Translations under genes and position numbers: made by a program
Notes under the pieces: model-generated
Databases searched by the model: none
The model's input: only the letters and a program-made list of their open reading frames with translations
What the model was told of the DNA's origin: nothing
Source: Porodaedalea pini
Taxonomy: Eukaryota > Basidiomycota > Agaricomycetes > Hymenochaetales > Hymenochaetaceae
Length of the DNA: 64,000 nucleotides
Assembly: GCA_002794775.1 (NCBI GenBank)
Contig: NBAY01000045.1
Coordinates: forward strand, 1 to 64,000
Direction: 5' to 3'
Part shown: positions 34,404-46,044 of the stretch, one piece after another
Layout of the letters: each line of letters opens with the position of its first letter
Position numbering within the stretch: position 1 is the stretch's first letter

Positions 34404-35722
34404 GTGACCAACAATAGCGGCGTCACTCACGACATCTGGTGGAGTGACATCCGACGCGGCTGGTATTCGTCGGACGAACGAGGAAGGAGAGCCAGGTGGC
34501 CCCCAGCTGTTCCATCATTGCCTGCACCATCGACGTCCACGGTCAACCTACCACTGACCCCAGGTCCTTACCGCAAGACTAACAGAGACCCCTCACCACT
34601 GACTCCCCCGGAACCTTCAACACCCGCACCCGAACCCATGATGTCAGTAGAAGGTTTCAGCCAACATCAGATGGTGCAGATCGCGGCCATCGTCGCGAAT
34701 GCCTTCACCCAACAGGCAAACAATGCCCCAGCACCGGTCGTGGCAGCAAACCCCCTGACCCCAAACATCGACGTCGCCCGGCCACGTGAATTCACTGGCG
34801 GCGACGACTACCTAGACTTCAAGTGCGAGGTCCTCCTCTTCGTCTCAGCCAATCCAAACAGGTACCCCACATCAGAAAGCAAGATCTACATGGCTCTCTC
34901 CTACTTGAAAGGCGGTAATGCGGCAACTTGGGCGCAGAACTATGTAGAGGAATCAACGACGGCCGGTATCGTAACCTTCACCGACAGCTGGACTAGATTC
35001 CAAGAGTGCCTGGATGCCTCGTTCGATGACCCGAACCGGAAGGAAAAGGTGCTGGCGAAATTCCGGACCAAGGTTCAAAAGGACCTCACCGCTGACGAGT
35101 TCTTCCAGGACCTTGATGTCATCATCACAAGAGCGGGTTTGACAGACGACAGCATCATCTGCAATCGACTGAAGCAGGCCATGAACATCGAAGTGGTGAG
35201 AGGGGTACTATGGTCGATGCCAGTCCTGACAACGTATGAGGACTGGAAGAAGAAAGCAATTGAAATCGATCGGGGTGAACAACAGATTCGCGCCATCCAA
35301 TGAGGATGCACCTTCCCACCCCCCCACGCCCGCAGCAGCAGCATGGACCCCCAGCTCGTCGCCAGGTGACCGTCCCCCATGTTGACAAACGCGATGCAAC
35401 AGGCATCACGTTCGGAGGAGCTGGCCAGCCGATGGACGTCTCCATGAACGAGGCGCACCACTGACGCGCGTGCTGGATATGTGGTCAGCTCAGTCATTTT
35501 AAGGACGCGTGCCCACAGGGAAAGACAATTGTGCAGCGAATGCTGCAGATGATGGCGCCCGGTGAACGTCGCCTCCTCACCGACGAACTAGGGGCAATGA
35601 AGGAATCGGCATTCAAGGAAGTCGTAGACACTCGAAGGTCGACTGTGGAGGACTATGTGGAGGAAGAAGACAATGACGAAGAGGTCGTCGACTCGCAGGG
35701 TTTTGCAAGTGGTCAGGCGTAG
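34404..35722 (+). pseudogene. B1 gag
   Basis: Capsid-type Gag: Pro-rich N terminus, NIDVARPREFTGGDDYLDF, KFRTKVQKDLTADEFFQDLD, then a CCHC zinc knuckle (CWICGQLGHFKDAC in B2; CWICGQLSHFKDAC here, near 35472) and an acidic C terminus ending QGFASGQA, stop. Similarity with B2 begins upstream of 34404; the first in-frame ATG is 34638, so the true start is unclear. TGA stops at 35301-35303 and 35462-35464 are not in B2. The stop after SGQA is shared with B2 and is probably the real gag end. Confidence 0.85.
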
Positions 35723-35723
35723 C

Positions 35724-38700
35724 CATCGGGGCGACTGACCGAGAAGAACAAGGGGCTTCGAATCCGGGTTTGCTAAAATATAACCAACTGTCTGTACAAT
35801 ACGTAGATGCAAACGACGTCGATGGTTTTCCCAATTACGAAGTCCCCACCGGTGTGAATAAGGATGAGCAGTATGAGCAGTTGTTCATGAGGGGAACTGG
35901 CGGATGCCAGCTGGACCTCCTCCTGAACGTCAGACACAGCATAGCGGGTGAGGCGAGAGAGGTGGATGCGCATGCCCTCGTGGATTTGGGATGCACAGGA
36001 TCATGCATCGACGTAAGGTTCGTCGAGCGATACGGGTTGGAGACCAAACGATACATTCGGCACCTTGCAGTGCTCAATGCTGACGGCATGCACAATGAAG
36101 CCGGCCTGATCGAAGAATACGTCAATGTCAAACTTATGATTAGGAACCACAGGGAGAAGATTGTCCTTGTGGTGACATTGCTGGCGTCGTCCAACATCTT
36201 CCTGGGTTACGATTGGCTTTGACGTCACAACCCAGAGGTCGACTGGAGGGCGGGTTTGATTGAATTCACCCATTGCCCGGAGGGGTGCACGATCGAGAAG
36301 GAGGATGTGAAGGAGACTAGGAGGGTGAGAGAGGTGCGAATGGACAAGGCGTCCTGGCCCACATACCTTGACGACTATGCCAACGTATTCTCAGAAAAGG
36401 GGTTTGAGAAGTTGCCTGAACACCGACCATGGGACCATGTCATCGATCTGAAACCTGACTTCAAGCCTAGTGACTGCAAAATCTACCCGCTCACGCCAAC
36501 GGAACAGCAGTCGCTCAAGGACTTCCTAGACAAGAACTTGAAGTCTGGTCGCATCCAAAGGTCTATATCGCCTATGGTGTCGCCCTTCTTCTTCATCAAG
36601 AAGGCCGACAAATCACTATGCCTGATCCAGGATTACCGTAAGCTCAATGACGGTACAATCAAGAATAAGTATCCCCTCCCTCTCATCGACGAACTAGTCG
36701 ACAAGGTCAAGAAAGCAAAATACATCACGAAGCTTGACCTTTGCTGGGGATACTACAACGTCCGGATCCGTGAAGGTGATGAATGGAAGGCAGCATTTTG
36801 CACGAATATGGGCCTCTTTGAACCGACGGTAATGTTTTTTGGTCTCTGCAACGCACCGGTGACATTCCAAGCTTTTGTCAATCACATCTTCAAGGGATTG
36901 ATATACGACAACCTGATCATCGTCTACCTTGATGACATACTGATCCTCTCGCAAACTATCAAGGAACATATCGAGACGTCGAGGCGTGTCCTTCAGATCC
37001 TGCGAGAGAATGGCTTATACCTGAAACCGGAAAAGTGCGAGTTCAACGCCAAGGAGGTGAAGTACCTCGGCCACATCGTTGGCAATGGCGAGATCAAAGC
37101 GGACCCAGCAAAGACGAAGGCAATCGCAGACTGGCCCATCCCACGAAACGTCAAACAGCTACAGCAATTCCTCGGTATGGGCAACTGGCTGCAACGGTTC
37201 ATCAAGGATTACAGCAAGGTAGTCCATCCGCTGATGTCGCTGATGGGCAAGAAGGACTGGGTATGGGAGACCGAACAGCAGGAGGCATTTGAGGAGTTGA
37301 GATGACGTCTCTGCTCACCTCCAGTCCTGGCCATCGCAAATGATGAGGGCCCTTTCCACATCGAAGCGGACTCATTGAACTTCACTCTGGGAGGGGTGCT
37401 GTTGCAAAAGCAGGAAGGCAAGTGGAGGGTGGTCGCCTACAGGTCGGAAGCGCTCCTACCGGCCAAACAAAACTACGAGATCTACGACAAAGAGATGCTC
37501 GCGATCATTTCAGCACTCAAGGAGTGGAGGCAATACCTCCTTGGTGCTGGTCATCCCATCGAAATCTGGTCTGATCACGCTAACCTTACCTACTTCAGGT
37601 CGGTGCAAAAGCTAAGCTACCGACAAGCTTGCTGGCGGACAGAACTCGAGGAATTCGACTTCCACCTCGAACACAAGTCGGGTAAGATGATGGGCAAGGT
37701 GGACTTACTGTCGCGCAAGGCGGGCTACGACGAGGGCAAGGATGACAACGACGGTGTCGTGTTCATCAAAGACAAGTGGCTGAATTGTGGGGTGGTGAGG
37801 ACGTCGCGGGATGAGGTGTTGGACAGAGTGGGTGAAGCGCAGAGGGCGCAACACAAGTCGGAGAGGCCGACGGGGATGACAGAGGTCGACGGGTTGTGGT
37901 GCATGAAAGGCAAAGTATATGTGCTGTCGTCAATGAAGGAGGCCGTATTATGGGAATGTCACGACTTGGCTCTGACAGGACACCTGGGAGCATCAAAGAC
38001 GGTGGAGCTCGTCTGTCGAGACTTCTGGTGGACGTCAATGTTCTCCGACGTCCGAGCATATGTCCGAGGGTGTGATCGCTGTCAGCGAACAAAGGCTCTG
38101 AGGGCATTGAGATCAAGGCCACTCCACCCAAATGCAATCCCAGAGGGCCCCTGGGAAATCATCACAGTCGACCTCATCGGAGAGCTACCGGACTCCAAGG
38201 GGCATAACGCGATCTGCGTCTTTGTCGATAGGTTTTCGAAACAGATGCATGCGATCCCGACGACAACGAAGCTGTCGGCGGAAATCATGGCCCAGCTGTA
38301 CCACGACCACGTCTTCCACCTCCACGGCTTACCAAAAAAGATCATCCATGACCAGGGCACGCAGTTCGATGCTTCAATGATGAAGGAGCTGTACAAACTC
38401 CTACACATCGAAGGCAACCTGTCAACGGCGTATCACCCACAGATGGATGGTCAAACGGAATGCGTTAACCAAGAGCTCAAACAGTATCTTCGACTCTTCA
38501 TCAACCATCGTCAATCGGACTGGAAGGACTGGCTCCCCCTCGCAGAGTTTGCATACGACAACTGCAAACACTCAGCGACAAAAATGTCCCCCTTCTATGC
38601 AAACACAGGATGTCACCCCTTAAGCTTCGACACCGTACGAACCTCCTCTGCCAACATGTCGGTGGAAGAATTTGCGAAGCACATCAAGGAGACTCATCAT

Positions 38701-39318
38701 GTAGCGAAGGACAATCTGGTCAAGGTGGCAGAGGACATGAAGCGCTATCATGACTGGACAACAGGGGCTTTGGTGGAGTACAACGCTGGAGACAAGGTTT
38801 TCCTTGATGGATGAAACATCAGCACAGACTCACCGACGAAGAAGCTAGCGGACAAGTGGTATGGTCCCTTCGAGATCATCGACAAGGTAGGAGCGAGCAC
38901 GTACAAGCTCAAGCTCCCAAAGCGATGGAAAAAGGTCCACCCAGTCTTCAATGAGGCCCTGCTGAAACTCGCAGTTGAACCGTCCTTTGAAAGTCAGAAA
39001 CAACAGCCGCCGCCACCACCTGAAATCGTCGACAACGAGGAAGAGTACGAAATCGAGGAAGTCCTAGACTCGCGTCTGCATCAAGGGAAGCTTCAATACC
39101 TCGTCAAGTGGGTTGGCTACAATGAACCGACTTGGCAGCCCGAGATGGACTTTGGCGAGAACGCAAAGGAGGCGATCGCCGAGTTCTTTCAGAAACACCC
39201 CGGTGCCCCTTGAAAGCTCAACCTTCCTCGCCAACAGCTTCGCCCACGCTTCGTCAACACCAAACCAGTTGACCACGATCATGGCTGGTCAGGACGCCCA
39301 GCCTTGAGGGGGGGGTAA
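35724..39318 (+). pseudogene. B1 pol: PR-RT-RH-IN-chromodomain
   Basis: The frame is -1 relative to gag and overlaps its end. Protease has LVDLGCTGSCID: the usual DSG/DTG triad is DLG here (B2 has DSG). RT has VYLDDILILS near 36925. RNase H (37375-37740) and integrase (HDLALTGH, CDRCQ; VDLIGELPDS; DQGTQFD; QTECVNQE, 37930-38480) follow, then a chromodomain (EEYEIEEVLDS to GYNEPTWQPE, 39040-39145). The stop TAA at 39316 directly precedes the LTR. TGA stops at 36220, 37303 and 39211 and a Trp-to-TGA at 38812 kill it. The G run before the LTR is the polypurine tract. Confidence 0.9.
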
Positions 39319-39464
39319 TGTTAGGACTTGAACTTTCACCCTATCTTTTATTTTCCTTTTATCATTTATTTTCCTTTCATCATTTCTTTTCTTTTAACCG
39401 CCCTTTCTTATTATCTTTAATCATCCTTCCAATCACTTCCCACACTCCTTTCACACGACCTTCA
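39319..39464 (+). mobile_element. B1 3' LTR, left part
   Basis: First 146 bp of the B1 3' LTR, interrupted by B2 after the bases cttca. It joins 45743-46039 to give 443 bp, the same length as the 5' LTR. Confidence 0.95.
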
Positions 39465-39887
39465 TGTTAGGACTCGAACTTTTCCTTTCTTTTATTTTCC
39501 TTTTATCATTTCTTTTCTTTTAATCGATCCTTTTCATTATATTTAATCGTCTTTTCAATTGTCTCTCACACTTCCTCCACATGACCTTCATTCGTTCCAT
39601 TCTGCTCGTTTATGTAACTTTAGATAATATAGTCCCATGGTCGCCGCTATAAGAGGTCTCAGGAATCGCATGAACTCCTTGTTCTGCTTTTCCTCTTACC
39701 TCCGCGACGACCTAGGTGAGACTCGCTCCCCTTGTATTAGTTTAGACTTGTATTAATCCTCTTACCTCCACGACGACCTAGTCTGAGTAAAGTGTGTCCC
39801 GAGTCTATGCTCGAGTATAGCATGTCTTAGACAACAGTCAGCCAAGGCCTGCCCAGTCCAAGCCGTCTCCCGGACTCCCGCCTAACA
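39465..39887 (+). mobile_element. B2 5' LTR
   Basis: TGTTAGGACTCGAAC to CCGCCTAACA. TATA box gctataagagg near 39647, and likely RNA start gttctgctttt at about 39681. The self-primer site aaaagcagaac follows at 39889-39899. Confidence 0.95.
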
Positions 39888-39888
39888 T

Positions 39889-39899
39889 AAAAGCAGAAC
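39889..39899 (+). promoter_or_regulatory. Self-primer binding site (B2)
   Basis: aaaagcagaac, one base after the LTR, is the exact complement of gttctgctttt about 33 bases downstream of the LTR TATA box. The same pairing occurs in B1 (33932-33942) and B0. This fits self-priming as in Tf1-like elements; no tRNA-type site starting with TGG is seen. Confidence 0.62.
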
Positions 39900-40361
39900 C
39901 ACATCCAGGCTCATCCCCAGCGTACGTCGTCGCTGGCGACTCGCCTTCACTTGGTCTAGAGGAGCGTTCCCCTCGAAGGACTTGATGTGTAAACCCTCTA
40001 AAACGACAACCCTCAACCCGGCCTGGACATTTTCGGACATTTGTGTATTATGTAAACTTTACAACCGACTCTTCCCGACCCTGGCTCTCAGAATTAGCCT
40101 CTGGTGGAGCACGCACCTGACGTGGACATGGGTAACCAGGCGAGTACAAGCCTCAACAACAATCTTGTTTGTAATCTCGCTTGGATCCTACCACCTCGTC
40201 ATCAACTTCGCCGACGAACCCGTTCAACGCTGGCGTAACCCCAGATCAAACGCACAACCAATCCCTGTCCCTCCACCAACATCAAGATAGATCTCACCGA
40301 CGAACAGCAATGGGCTCTACCTGCATCAGCCCGTTGGGATCCAGACCGACCAGGCTACGTC

Positions 40362-41681
40362 GCGACCAACAATAGCGGCGTCACTCACGACATCTGGTGG
40401 AGTGAAATCCGGCGCAGCTGGTATTCGTCGGACGAACGAGGAAGGAGAGCCAGGTGGCCCCCAGCTGCTCCATCGTCACCTGCACCATCAACGTCTACGG
40501 TTAACCTACCACCGACCCCAGGTCCTTACCACGAGACTAACAGAGACCCCTCACCACTGACTCCCCCGGAACCTTCAACACCCGCACCCGAACCTGCGAT
40601 GTCAGCAGAAGGTTTCAGCCAACATCAGATGGCGCAGATCATGGCCATCGTCGCAAATGCCTTCGCCCATCAGGCAAACAATGCCCCAGCACCGGTCGCG
40701 GCAGCAAACCCCCTGACCCCAAACATCGACGTCGCCTGGCCATGTGAATTCACTGGCGGTGACGACTACCTAGACTTCAAGTGTGAGGTCCTCCTCTTCG
40801 TCTCAGCCAATCCAAACAGGTACCCCACATCGGAAAGCAAGATCTACGTGGCTCTCTCCTACTTGAAAGGTGGTAATGCAGCAATGTGGGCACAGAATTA
40901 CGTAGAGGAATCAACGACAGCCGGTATCGTAACCTTCACCGACAGCTGGACTAGATTCCAAGAGCGCCTGGATGCCTCGTTCAATGATCCGAACCGGAAG
41001 GAAAAGGCGCTGGCGAAGTTCCGGACTAAAGTACAGAAGGACCTCACCGCCGACAAATTCTTCCAGGATCTCGACGTCGTGATCACAAGAGCGGGTTTGA
41101 CGGATGACAGCATCATCTGCGACTGGCTGAAGCGGGCGATGAACATCAAAGTGGTGCGAGGGGTACTACAGTCAACACCAGTCCCGACGACGTATGAAGA
41201 CTGGAAGAAGAAGGCAATCGAGATCGACCAGGGCGAGCAACAGATTCGCGCCATCCAACGAGGCTACGCCTTCCCACCCCCACCACGCCCACCGCAGCCG
41301 CATGGACCCCCAGCTCGTCACCAGTCAACAGCCCCCCATGTTGACAAACACGATGCGACAGGTGTCACCTTTGGAGGAGCTGGCCAGCCGATGGATGTTT
41401 CCATGAACAAAGCACAACGCCAACGCGCATGCTGGATCTGTGGCCAGCTTGGTCACTTCAAAGATGCGTGCCTGCAAGGGAAGACAATTGTGCAGCGTAT
41501 GCTGCAGATGATGGCACCCGGCAAACGTCGCCTCCTCGCCGACGAACTAGGGGCAATGAAGGAATTGGCATTTGAGGAAGTCGTAGACACTCGAAGGTCG
41601 ACAGTGGAGGACTATGTGGAGGAAGAAGACAACGACGAAGAGGTCATCGACTCGCAGGGTTTTGCGAGTGGTCAGGCGTAG
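40362..41681 (+). pseudogene. B2 gag, apparently open
   Basis: The best-preserved gag of the family: an open frame of 360 codons from ATG 40599 (MSAEGFSQHQMAQI), with upstream similarity in the same frame from about 40300. It contains the capsid core and a perfect CCHC knuckle (CWICGQLGHFKDAC, 41431-41472), ending QGFASGQA, TAG. No premature stop after the ATG. I list it as pseudogene only because the element as a whole is dead downstream; Gag alone might still be made. Confidence 0.75.
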
Positions 41682-41682
41682 T

Positions 41683-44600
41683 CATTGGGGCGACTGACCG
41701 AGAAGAACAAGGGACTTCGAATCCGGATTTGCTAAAATATAACCAACCGTCTGTACAATACGTAGATGCAAACGACGTCAATGGTTTTTCCAGTTACGAA
41801 GTCCCCACCAGTGTGAATAAAGATGAGGAGTATGAGCAGCTGTTCATGAGAGGAACTGGTGGACACCAGCTGGACCTTCTCTTGAACGTCGGACAAAACG
41901 TATCGGGCGAAGTGAGAGAGGTGGACGCGCACGCCCTTGTGGACTCGGGGTGTACAGGATCGTGCATCGATGTGAGGTTCGTCGAACGGTATGGGCTGGA
42001 GACAAAACGCTACATCCGACCCCTCGCAGTACTCAACGCCAACAGCATGCACAATGAGGCTGGGTTGATCGAAAAATACGTTGAAGTCGAGCTCATGATC
42101 AGCCACCACAAGGAAAGGATCGTCCTTGCGGTAATGTCCCTAGCGTCGTCAAACATATTCCTGGGATATGACTGGCTTTGACGTCATAACCCTGAGGTCG
42201 ACTGGAAGATGGGTTTGATTGATTTCACTCACTGTCCAGAGGAATGTGCGATCGAGAGGGAGCCGGTGGAGGATCTAGGCAAGGTGAAGGAGGCGGTGGA
42301 AGAGATGAGGAGGATAAGGGGGGTGAGAGAAGTGCGAATGGACAAGGCGTCCTGGCCCACATATCTCAATGACTATGCTGACGTCTTCTCGGAGAAAGGA
42401 TTCGAGAAGCTACTGGAACACCGCCCCTGGGACCACATCATCGACCTGAAACCCGACTTCAAGCCGAGCGACTGCAAGATCTATCCTCTGACGCTGACGG
42501 AACAGCAGTCGTTAAAGGACTTCCTCGAAGAGAACCTGAAGTCAGGCCGCATACGAAAGTTGATCTCACCAATGGCTTCGCCCTTCTTCTTCATCAAGAA
42601 GGCCGACAAGTCCCTATGCCCAATCCAGGATTACCGAAAACTCAATGACAGTATGATCAAAAATAAGTATCCCCTCCCTCTCATCGACGAACTTGTCGAC
42701 AAGGTCAAGAAAGTGAAGTACATCACTAAGCTTGACATTCAATGGGGATACTACAACGTCCGGATCCATGAAGGCGACAAGTGGAAGGCAGTGTTTCGCA
42801 TGAATATGGGCCTTTTCGAACCGACGGTCATGTTCTTTGGTCTTTGCAATGCACCGGCAACATTCCAGGCCTTTGTCAACCACATCTTCAAGGGACTGAT
42901 CTACGACAACTTGATCATCGTCTATCTTGACGACATCCTCATTCTTTTGCAAACTCTTGAGGAACATGTCGAGACGTCAAGGCGCGTCCTTCAGATCTTG
43001 CGAGAAAACGGCCTGTACCTGAAACCGGAAAAATGCGAGTTCGATGCTAAGACTGTGAAATACCTTGGGCACATCATTGGCAATGGCGAAATCAAGGCTG
43101 ACCCGGCGAAGACAGAGGCGATCACAGACTGGCCAGTTCCATGAAACCTCAAGCAGCTGCAGCAATTCCTCAGTATGGGCAACTGGCTGCAACGGTTCAT
43201 CAAGGACTACAGCAAGATAGTCCATCCACTGACGTCGCTAACAGGTAAAAAGGACTGGGTATGGGAGACCGAACAGCAGGAAGCGTTCGAGGAGCTGAGA
43301 CGACATCTCTGCTCACCTCCAGTCCTGGCCATCGCCAACGACGAGGGTCCTTTCCGCGTTGAAGCGGACTCGTCGAACTTTGCACTCAGAGGCGTGTTGT
43401 TGCAGAAACAGGAAGGCAAGTGGAGGGTGGTCGCCTACAGGTTGGAAGCACTCCTGCCAGCGGAACGGAACTACGAGATCTATGACAAGGAGATGCTCGC
43501 GATCATTTTGGCGCTCAAGGAGTGGAGACAATACCTCCTCGGCGCCCATCACCCCATCGAGATCTGGTCCGACCACGCCAACCTCACCTACTTCAGGTCA
43601 GCACAAAAGTTGAGCTATCGACAAGCTCGCTGGCGGACAGAGCTCGAAGAATTTGACTTCCACCTCGAGCACAAGTCGGGAAAGACGATGGGCAAGGCGG
43701 ACTTACTGTCGTGCAAGGCAGGCTATGATGAGGGAAAGGATGATAACGACAATGTCGTGTTCATCAAAGACAAGTGGCTGAATCGTGGAGTGGTGAGGAC
43801 GTCGCGTGATGAGGTGTTGGAATGAGTGGGTGACGCTCAGAGGGCGCAGGACGAGTCGGAGAGGCCGATGGGGATGACAAAAGTCGATGGTTTGTGGCAA
43901 ATGAAGGGCAAGGTATACATCCCGTCGACGATGAAGGAATCTGTGTTGTGGGAGTGTCACGATTCTGTACTGGCTGGACACCCGGGAGCGTCGAAAACGG
44001 TGGAGCTCGTCCGTCAGGACTTCTGGTGGACGTCGATGTTCTCCAACATCAGAGCGTATGTCCGAGGTGTGATCACTGTCAGTGGACAAAGGCTCTGAGG
44101 GCATCGAGGTCGAGGCCGCTTCACCCAAATGCGGTCCCGGAAGCTCCCTGGGAAGTCGTCACAGTCGATCTCATCGGAGAGCTCCCGGATTCCAAGGGAC
44201 ACAATGCGATCTGTGTCTTTGTGGACAGGTTTTCGAAGCAGATGCACGCGATCCCAATGATGATGAAATTGTCAGCGGAAGGCATGGCCCAGTTGTACCG
44301 TGACCACGTCTTCCGTCTCCATGGCTTGCCAAAGAAGATCATCCATGACCGAGGCACGCAGTTCGACACATCAATGATGAAGGAACTGTACAAGCTCCTG
44401 CACATCGAAGGCAATCCGTCAATGGCGTATCACCCACAGACGGATGGTCAAACGGAACACGTTAACCAAGAGCTCGAACAGTATCTTCGACTCTTTGTTA
44501 ACCATCGGCAATCGGACTGGAAGGACTGGCTACCTCTCGCAGAGTTCGCGTACAATAACCGCGAACACTCAGCGACGAAGATGTCCCCCTTCTATGCAAA

Positions 44601-45305
44601 CACAGGATGTCACCCCTTGAGCTTTGACACAACACGAACCTTGTCTGCGAACATGTCGGCAGAAGAATTTGCAAAGCACATAAAGGAGACTCATCGCGTT
44701 GTGAAGGACAACCTGGTCAAGGCGGCGGATGACATGAAGTGTTACCACGACCGAATGGCAGGGACTTTGGTTGAGTACAAGGCTGGAGACAAGGTCTTCC
44801 TCGATGGGTGGAACATCAGCACAGATTCGCCGACAAAGAAGCTTGCCGACAAATGGTATGGTCCCTTTGAGATCGTTGACAAGGTGGGAGCCAGTGCATA
44901 CAAACTCAGGCTCCCCAAGCGATGGAAAAAGGTCCACCCGGTCTTCAATGAGGCCCTACTGAAGCCTGCCATCGAACCATCCTTCGAGAGCCAGAAACAA
45001 CCAGCACCGCCGCCTCCTGACATAGTCGATAATGAGGAGGAGTACGAGATCGAGGAGGTTCTAGACTCACATCTGCACCGAGGAAAGCTACAGTACCTCG
45101 TCAAGTGGGTCGGATACAATGAACCGACTTGGCAGCCTGAGACAGACTTCGGCGAGAATGCAAAAGAGGCGATCACTGAATTCTATCGAAAACACCCTGG
45201 TGCTCCCCGAAAACTCGACATTCCTCACCAACGACTCCGCCCACGCTTCATCGACACCGAGCCAAATGACCTCGATCTTGGTTGGTCGGGACGCCCAACC
45301 TTGAG
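41683..45305 (+). pseudogene. B2 pol: PR-RT-RH-IN-chromodomain
   Basis: The frame is -1 relative to gag. Protease LVDSGCTGSCID (about 41935), RT YLDD near 42922, RNase H (43340-43710), integrase HHCC (HDSVLAGH...CDHC) and core (VDLIGELPDS, DRGTQFD, QTEHVNQE), chromodomain EEYEIEEVLDSHLHRGKLQ. Breaks: TGA at 42179 (shared with B1), TGA at 43142 and 43823 (CGA expected), and a missing G at about 44066 inside the integrase zinc finger. Beyond that shift the frame is open for some 400 codons through the chromodomain into the 3' LTR. Breaks are few, so death is recent. Confidence 0.9.
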
Positions 45306-45314
45306 GGGGGGTAA

Positions 45315-45737
45315 TGTTAGGACTCGAACTTTTCCTTTCTTTTATTTTCCTTTTATCATTTCTTTTCTTTTAATCGATCCTTTTCATTATATTTAATCGT
45401 CTTTTCAATTGTCTCTCACACTTCCTCCACATGACCTTCATTCATTCCATTCTGCTCATTTATGTAACTTTAGATAATATAGTCCCACGGTCGCCGCTAT
45501 AAGAGGTCTCAGGAATCGCATGAACTCCTTGTTCTGCTTTTCCTCTTACCTCCGCGATGACCTAGGTGAGACTCGCTCCCCTTGTATTAGTTTAGACTTG
45601 TATTAATCCTCTTACCTCCACGACGACCTAGTCTGAGTAAAGCATGTCCCGAGTCTATGCTCGAGTATAGCATGTCTTAGACAACAGTCAGCCGAGGCCT
45701 GCCCAGTCCAAGCCGTCTCCCGGACTCCCGCCTAACA
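45315..45737 (+). mobile_element. B2 3' LTR
   Basis: 423 bp, preceded by the polypurine run ttgagggggggtaa. Differs from the 5' LTR by about seven transitions. Confidence 0.95.
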
Positions 45738-45742
45738 CTTCA

Positions 45743-46039
45743 TTCGTTCCATTCCCGCTCGTTAGGTAATGTTAGGTAATATAGTCTCACGGTCGTTGCT
45801 ATAAGAGGTCTCAGGAATCGCATGAACTCCTTGTTCTGCTTTTCCTCTTACCTCCGCGACGACCTAGGTGAGACTTGTCCCCCTTGTATTAGTTTAGACT
45901 TGTATTAATCCTCTTACCTCCGCGATGACCTAGCCTGAGTAAAGTGTGTCCTGAGTCCACACTCGAGTATAGCACATCTTAGACGACAGTCAGCTGAGGC
46001 CTGCCCAGTCCGAGCCATCTCCCAGACTCCCGCCTAACA
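45743..46039 (+). mobile_element. B1 3' LTR, right part
   Basis: Last 297 bp of the interrupted B1 3' LTR, ending CGCCTAACA just before the target duplication ccagc. Confidence 0.95.
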
Positions 46040-46044
46040 CCAGC

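Larger units (their letters stand above)
39465..45737 (+). mobile_element. Gy-B chromovirus copy B2
   Basis: Complete 6273-bp element inserted in the 3' LTR of B1, with the duplication cttca at 39460-39464 and 45738-45742. LTRs 39465-39887 and 45315-45737 are both 423 bp and differ by eye at about seven sites, all transitions. It is the youngest insertion in this nest. Confidence 0.96.
33488..46039 (+). mobile_element. Gy-B chromovirus copy B1 (contains B2)
   Basis: Complete LTR retrotransposon inserted in ORF X of Gy-A. It is bounded by the 5-bp duplication ccagc (33483-33487 and 46040-46044); removing the insert and one duplication restores the ORF X codons. After subtracting B2 and its duplication, B1 is 6274 bp. 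By eye its two LTRs differ at about 15 sites, nearly all transitions, against about 7 for B2, which agrees with B1 being older. Confidence 0.95.
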
